From Watersipora subatra (Eukaryota; Bryozoa; Gymnolaemata; Cheilostomatida; Watersiporidae): DNA of 64,000 nt. Made by a program: the position numbers and the translations under genes. Each line of letters begins with the position of its first letter. Position 1 is the stretch's first letter. The notes under the pieces are model-generated. The model was given only the letters and a program-made list of their open reading frames with translations. It was not told where the DNA came from and made no database searches. Positions 59,282-64,000 of this stretch are shown piece after piece. The stretch covers positions 15,237,869-15,301,868 of the forward strand of contig NC_088711.1 in NCBI RefSeq assembly GCF_963576615.1. Reading direction: 5' to 3'.

Positions 59282-60060
59282 AGGCATTAGTGCGGTCAGT
59301 AGCAAATTTTGCTGCTGCAGTCCTTGATTATTTTCTGGCACGAGTCTCTCAACGCTGGGGCACTGTTTTCGAATGTGTCCCTTTCCTCCACACTCCCAAC
59401 AAACCAAGAGAGATTTGTTGGGAGCCAGCCAACTCCTTGACCTGCTCTGCTAGCTGTTTCATGACTAGCATCAGCTGTCCTAACTTTGGAATCTGGACTG
59501 ACTTGACCTCCACCACCTCTTCCTCTAGCTTCTGCAGCACTTTAAGTAGTCGCGCTGCAGGGATCCTGTCTGGTTTTATTAGCAGAAACTCTCTTCCGGC
59601 TCTCACTGCATTGGCTAGTGTCAGTGTTGGCACAGCCAGTACGTTTCATTGGAGAGCTGCATCATTCAAGAAGTTTGTAAAGTGCTCCTTAGCCAGGTTT
59701 TTCCTAAATGGCTCTAGCAGCTCCATTATACGATGCATTCCAGTCTTTCAACTTTTGCTGCATGCTCTTGCAACAACGTTTACCTAGCCTTCTTCAGAGT
59801 GCTGAGTTCGACCTGTGCTTGTCAAGCAGACAGCCAGAACTGGGCTCAGATGGCACCGAGGATGTCCTCTACTCTTTGCGCTTGTTTGCAACTTTCAGTT
59901 TCCTCTTCCAAGGCTTCACGCAGGTGTAAGGAAGCCGCGGCCTCTGTGCGTTCAATGGCAACTTTCTGAAATCTAGCAATAAAATACTCTGGGTCTCTTG
60001 TACCGAGTACTAGAGAGCCCGGAACTGTGGTGCAAGTGTCTGTGGTGCTGCCGACAATTT
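59282..60060 (-). pseudogene. gag: second gypsy Gag, first copy
   Basis: The open stretch at 59349-59633 encodes a helical region (RIPAARLLKVLQKLEEEVVE). In the adjacent frame a CCHC knuckle reads CWECGGKGHIRKQC. Upstream, 59640-60060 continues as Gag-like sequence in broken frames. A second, diverged copy of the same arrangement lies at 57130-58100. Confidence 0.7.
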
Positions 60061-60461
60061 TTTTAAGGTGTCTCCTAGCGGGTCTGTCCCACGGTCAGCT
60101 CTGCATGCCCCGCTGTACATCTTGCTTCAAATTGCGGGGCTATGTGTGAATGCAGGGTACTACCAGCTTGGGTACCAACCTTTGCCGGTCTCTAATCTAA
60201 CAGGATCTCAATGAATTCAGGGTGCAGCTGCGAAATTGCTTGGCTTTCAACCTTCATAAGAAGAACACAGTATAACAACTAGGTACTGATTGGTTCTCAA
60301 AAACTGCATGAATGTCTAACCAGCATGAAGCTTGGTTCGAGGCTTTAGTCTTTTTTCGTTTACTTCGATCTTCTCTCAACCACCACTTTGAAAGGCAAGC
60401 AAAGAATATTCATCGAAGCCAAACCGAATCACTGCTAGTGTAGCTTTCGGATCCGACTTGA

Positions 60462-60479
60462 TCCTATCGTTGTCACCAA
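60462..60479 (-). other. primer-binding site of second gypsy element
   Basis: In element sense TTGGTGACAACGATAGGA follows the LTR with a one-base offset. The TGG start matches a tRNA CCA end. Confidence 0.7.
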
Positions 60480-60671
60480 TGTAAAAGACCCTACTCGGTC
60501 TTCCACGGCACTCTAGTTAATCCCACTTTTTCAGGCTCGAAAATAATAATGCATGATAATAGAGTGCTTTAGTATATATTTGCATATAACTGGCACAATC
60601 GCAGCCAAGGGCAACTGTGCCATCTCAAAAAAGTTCCAATCTTTTATATGGTTGGCCTACGACAACAAACA
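60480..60671 (-). repeat. 5' LTR of second gypsy element
   Basis: In element sense it runs from TGTTTGTTGTCGTAGGCC to GGTCTTTTACA (TG...CA, 192 bp). A TATA-like CATATAAAAG lies 21 bases from its start. The primer-binding site follows. The partner LTR is missing, so the boundary rests on TG/CA ends and position. Confidence 0.75.
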
Positions 60672-60940
60672 AGTTTTACATAAGATAGCACGATCAATTA
60701 TATAATTTGTGGTAAGACATTATTCATAACACAAAGAAAATGATATAATAAGTAGCTAAATATAGATATGCATACATGACAACTACTACTGCCAAAGATC
60801 ACTAGAGTAAAGTGTAAGTTTTAAAATGTAGCTGATAATGCCTGTGTGCTACAGCCACTACACATTCGTGTAGCCTGATAAGCAGTGTGTTACATAGTAG
60901 ATGTATATATGATGTTACAACATGTTTATAGAAAAAAATA
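60672..60940. other. short spacer right of second gypsy
   Basis: No feature is recognised. The sequence is AT-rich. Confidence 0.4.
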
Positions 60941-61570
60941 AAATACACCTGAACCAAGCCAAAATGATAATTTTGGTTAGTCCAAAGCAAAACTACTAGC
61001 TGTTAAAAAGATAAATAAAATGAATTTTATTCATCCATTTCCATCCATTTCAAAGGGTACTGCAAATAAATTTAGAGTACCCATTTTATCCCCCTCTGCT
61101 TTTGGAACAACTTCAAAGATCCTGTGTGTGACTTACTATAGCTTGAACAGACAAATACATACAAATAATAAAAGAACTGGTATATGCTATATCGGAAAGC
61201 ACAAAGAACTACCAAAATATAATGAGACTTGTAGCGAACCACAGTTTGATTTCAAGTCTTTACTTCTAAGTATTTCAAACTAGTTTGAAGTTATGAAAAG
61301 TGAATGATTTTGCAAATATGTACTATCAATTTTGACCTGATGTCGATTTGCACTTATGCAATTGACACTTGCTTGTTTGTCCGTCACAGCCTTATATCAA
61401 TTTACACCTATGCAATCCATACTTGATGTATGCACGTTGTTTGCCTCATACAAATATATGTGTGGTTACATAACTAATAAAACCTTTTCAGCAAATTCAA
61501 ACCAGCCATATTGTGCCTTTATATTCACTATTCTATCTTGAATAAAGTCATTCCACTTGCGTGAACAGTG
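60940..61570. repeat. second copy of the dispersed repeat seen in gene 2 intron 6
   Basis: It shares GATAATTTTGGTTAGTC, AATTTAGAGTAC, the segment around TTTTCAGCAAATT, and TTCACTATTCTATCTTGAAT with 25225-25670 and 27260-27435. The middle of the longer copy (25700-27250) is absent here. Confidence 0.75.
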
Positions 61571-62880
61571 TGCTTTAGATTGGCTTATGCAAAGACCTAT
61601 CATGAGCTGTCAGACTGAACCACCTGACGAAATGGAAGTCATCGCTACAGTCACTTTAATCAAGGAAAATAGAACACCTTGTTGATGTCGAATCCATCAT
61701 ACACCAGTGGCTACAAAAGACACTATTCAAACAGATTAAAGAAGTGATATGTGGGAACACAGTACAATAGATATGTTGTTCTACTTGCGTCAAACACAAG
61801 ACAAATGTCTAGAACAAAAGGCCTTTGATACGATTTCAAGATAAGGTCTCTGAATAGTTTTGAAAGAGTTAGGCTGCACTTACGAAATAATAAACCTCAT
61901 GAAATCCTTGCTTGATGGAATGCAAACTCAAGTACTCTAGGGGCATCATGCTTCAAAAACGTTTTTTGTAGAACATGATGTCAAACAGTGCTGTGGCAAG
62001 GCACCAGCTCTTTTCTCACTATGATGATCTCGTGCGAAGCTTGAAATTGCTTTTAAATACAACAGTGAAGAAGTCTACATCCAAACAAGACACAATACCA
62101 ATCTCTTCGTAGTCTCTCAGTTCAAATCTAAATCATGCACAACCATGTTTTTGGCAGGATGATGTTGTTTGCGAATGACAAACATCCGCTCTGGTTGCCC
62201 ATTCAGCTGAGAACATACAACTGTTAGATTGATTTGTAAAAGCACCATTGAAATTTAGACTAAAGATAAGCATAAGAAAGACATGATGCCTGTATCAACC
62301 TGTAAAGCTTCTGCATCCACCACCAGATCCTATAGATATCCTGATAGACAGCAAGCCGCTAACTTTTGGTACAGATTTCAGATACCTGGTACGACCACAT
62401 CCAGTAATGCCAAAATTGAGCAAGAACTTGATCACAGAATAGGAACTGCCAGCATTTCCTTTGGAAAGTATCAGAATCGTTTGCTGATGAAAAAGCATGT
62501 AACTATTCAAGCTGAGTGTAAGGTGTATCAAACACGAGTGAAGAGAATGCACACAGTCATTATGAAATTTCATTGCAGCATAAAGATTCTCACCTGAAAA
62601 GATAAGATTAAAAACACCGAAATCCTAAAATAGACTGGTCTTCCACCCACGGCAGAAATTCTGATAGCAAAAAGGCCTAAAACAGCTGAGACACAAGTAC
62701 ATGATGGGTAATGAGCGAATCCCAAGACGACTGAGCTGTGACAGCTCTACAAAGAAAAGAGGAATCAGGCAGATTCAGACTGAGATACAAAGATGTAGCT
62801 AAGCGTTACATGTAGTTGAGAGAACTAGACCCAAACAGATGGCAAGAGAAGACAAAAAACAGAGCAGCATGGAAATCAGT
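61571..62880 (+). pseudogene. decayed LINE reverse transcriptase
   Basis: Pieces of a non-LTR reverse transcriptase appear in order: KAFDTISR near 61825, the palm motif MLFANDKH near 62165 (F-A-D-D in the family, so an Asp is Asn), then TTTSSNAKIEQELDHRIGTA and SFGKYQNRLLMKKHVTIQAE at 62395-62520. Further C-terminal similarity (GKAEKRNQADSD-type basic tail) trails to about 62870. Many frameshifts are present. The clade is not certain. Confidence 0.7.
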
Positions 62881-62944
62881 GATAGAGCCTAAAACATAAG
62901 ACAATCATTGTCGAAACAACTGACTGCAAAAGAGACAGGTCTTA

Positions 62945-63175
62945 AACGACGCATAGATGCTAGATGGCATATAGGTTGTTGATGGTGTATAAGTTTTAGA
63001 TGCCATAAGAGTTTTAGACACCATACAGGTTTTAGAAAACAGTGCATAGATTTTAGAGGGTGTATAGGTTTAAGAAGGTGTATAGGAAGGTGTATAGGAA
63101 GGTGTATAGGTTTTAGACGGTGTATAGGTTTTAGACGACGCATAGGTTGTAGATGGTGTATAGGTTTTAGACCAA
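62945..63175 (+). repeat. minisatellite related to 27555-27960
   Basis: About 12 units such as GGTGTATAGGTTTTAGACG are present, with short 12-bp versions (GGAAGGTGTATA). The core GTATAGGTTTTAGAC is shared with the array inside gene 2. Confidence 0.92.
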
Positions 63176-64000
63176 TGTACCCATCATCATATTTGTAGTA
63201 TATACATATTGGCAAATATTATTTTTCTTCAACAAACTTTTCCTTAAGTCTCAGACCAAGGAAGGCAGTACAATAATGATGCATCACTTATAGTAATAAG
63301 TTTTTGAGCTAGCCAAGTAGATAATACCCGGCATGCCAAGCAATTAAAAATTGTTCTGTAAAAAAGCTATTTTCGGGTAGAATGGAGTTCTGTCTAAAAA
63401 TAATTTACACGCAATACGTAGACTGTTTTTAGTACTCATGCTTTATGATACCGCCTTTAGGTACTTTTGACCTAGTGACTCTTCTAACCCATTCACTAGC
63501 ATTCGAGTAAGTGCAGATACTCGAGTAAGTGCCTATGTACCAGTTTTGAATTCAAACATGTCTCTTGGCAGACATTTACATAAATTACCTGATAAAATGT
63601 TTTTGACCAATTCAGATACTCCTGACTAACCCTATAGTCTGTATCGCCTAACATATTACAATTATAAGCTTTCTTAAACCCTCAATGCTGAGGTGTCTGC
63701 AAGCAAATTGTAATGGTATACTACCAATTTGCTAGTCATGTTGTTTAATAACAATTAAACGGTGAGCATAATCTCAAGAGGCTAGTGCCAAGAGTAGCTA
63801 CAGAATTAGGAAACAATTTATCAGCAAAGGAGTTGTTTTTTCATGATACAAGCTGCCAGAAACTGGCGGAGGTAGCATCAGTGAAATTCTGACCCTTAAC
63901 TATATATAATCAGATAACTATGCATTTTAGTTATTTTCCTCTTCTAGGAAATTTACTAAATAAAACATAGCTAATGACCTTCCGCTGACTGCAGTTCACA
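63176..64000. other. right-end spacer
   Basis: No exon, RNA gene or repeat is recognised. A short direct repeat, CGAGTAAGTGC, occurs twice near 63505-63532. Confidence 0.45.

Larger units (their letters stand above)
50530..60671 (-). mobile_element. second Ty3/gypsy element, 3'-truncated, with hAT insertions
   Basis: The 5' LTR and primer-binding site are at the right end (60480-60671, 60462-60479). Reading leftwards: Gag with a CCHC knuckle near 59345-59395, a tandem-repeat block, a second Gag copy near 57130-58100, protease 53353-53560, reverse transcriptase 52080-52760, RNase H 51505-52070, and integrase 50540-51003. The integrase breaks off in its core near 50530, and no 3' LTR is present. 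Two hAT-type elements lie at 53578-56642. Frameshifts and altered catalytic sites show it is dead. The integrase finger (CGVCQAAKH) and RNase H (TRRELLVMIKAVKYF) place it in gypsy. Confidence 0.88.

Overview
This window is eukaryotic, almost certainly from an animal. Coding exons are short and bounded by GT-AG introns, protein domains are metazoan (C3HC4 RING, ZZ zinc fingers, a ZZZ3-like SANT/ZZ gene), and most of the rest is transposons of types common in aquatic invertebrate genomes (Ty3/gypsy with CPAYGKTC-type Gag knuckles, Gmr1-like gypsy, BEL/Pao, P-like, Tigger/pogo, hAT, LINEs). The DNA is AT-rich. A lophotrochozoan such as a bryozoan or mollusc is my best guess, from general character only; the species cannot be named from sequence alone.

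Layout. 1-2490: gene-poor, with two tRNA-like SINE traces. 2490-9765: a complete but dead gypsy element on the minus strand with 171-bp LTRs and AAGAG target duplications. Its reverse transcriptase is split by a P-element-like transposon (8-bp duplication), which in turn carries a Tigger-like element: a three-level nest. 9766-12560: a candidate inverted-repeat element and spacer. 12564-17189: gene 1, a five-exon RING-ZZ-ZZ protein (327 aa once an 815-bp transposon inside its first exon is discounted). 19071-19930: a 35-bp minisatellite. 20198-28751: gene 2, a seven-exon RING-ZZ-ZZ paralogue (353 aa, fully open). 20415-43450: gene 2 minus most of its first exon has been duplicated in tandem twice. 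Units B and C have lost the RING and second ZZ, have acquired retrotransposons, and each retain a three-exon single-ZZ frame.

43863-48751 (minus): a ZZZ3-like gene (ATAC-complex subunit in other animals) with intact splice sites but two stops at probable Trp codons and two frameshifts. 49406-50330: a BEL/Pao pol fragment. 50530-60671: a second gypsy element (minus), with one LTR, a duplicated Gag region, a truncated integrase, and two hAT-type insertions side by side. 60940-63175: a dispersed repeat whose left flank and minisatellite also occur inside gene 2, here with a decayed LINE between them.

Functionally, the RING-ZZ-ZZ genes look like candidate E3 ubiquitin ligases with paired ZZ binding modules, expanding locally by tandem duplication. 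The transposons show no intact enzyme: every retroelement catalytic site I could read has lost an acidic residue.
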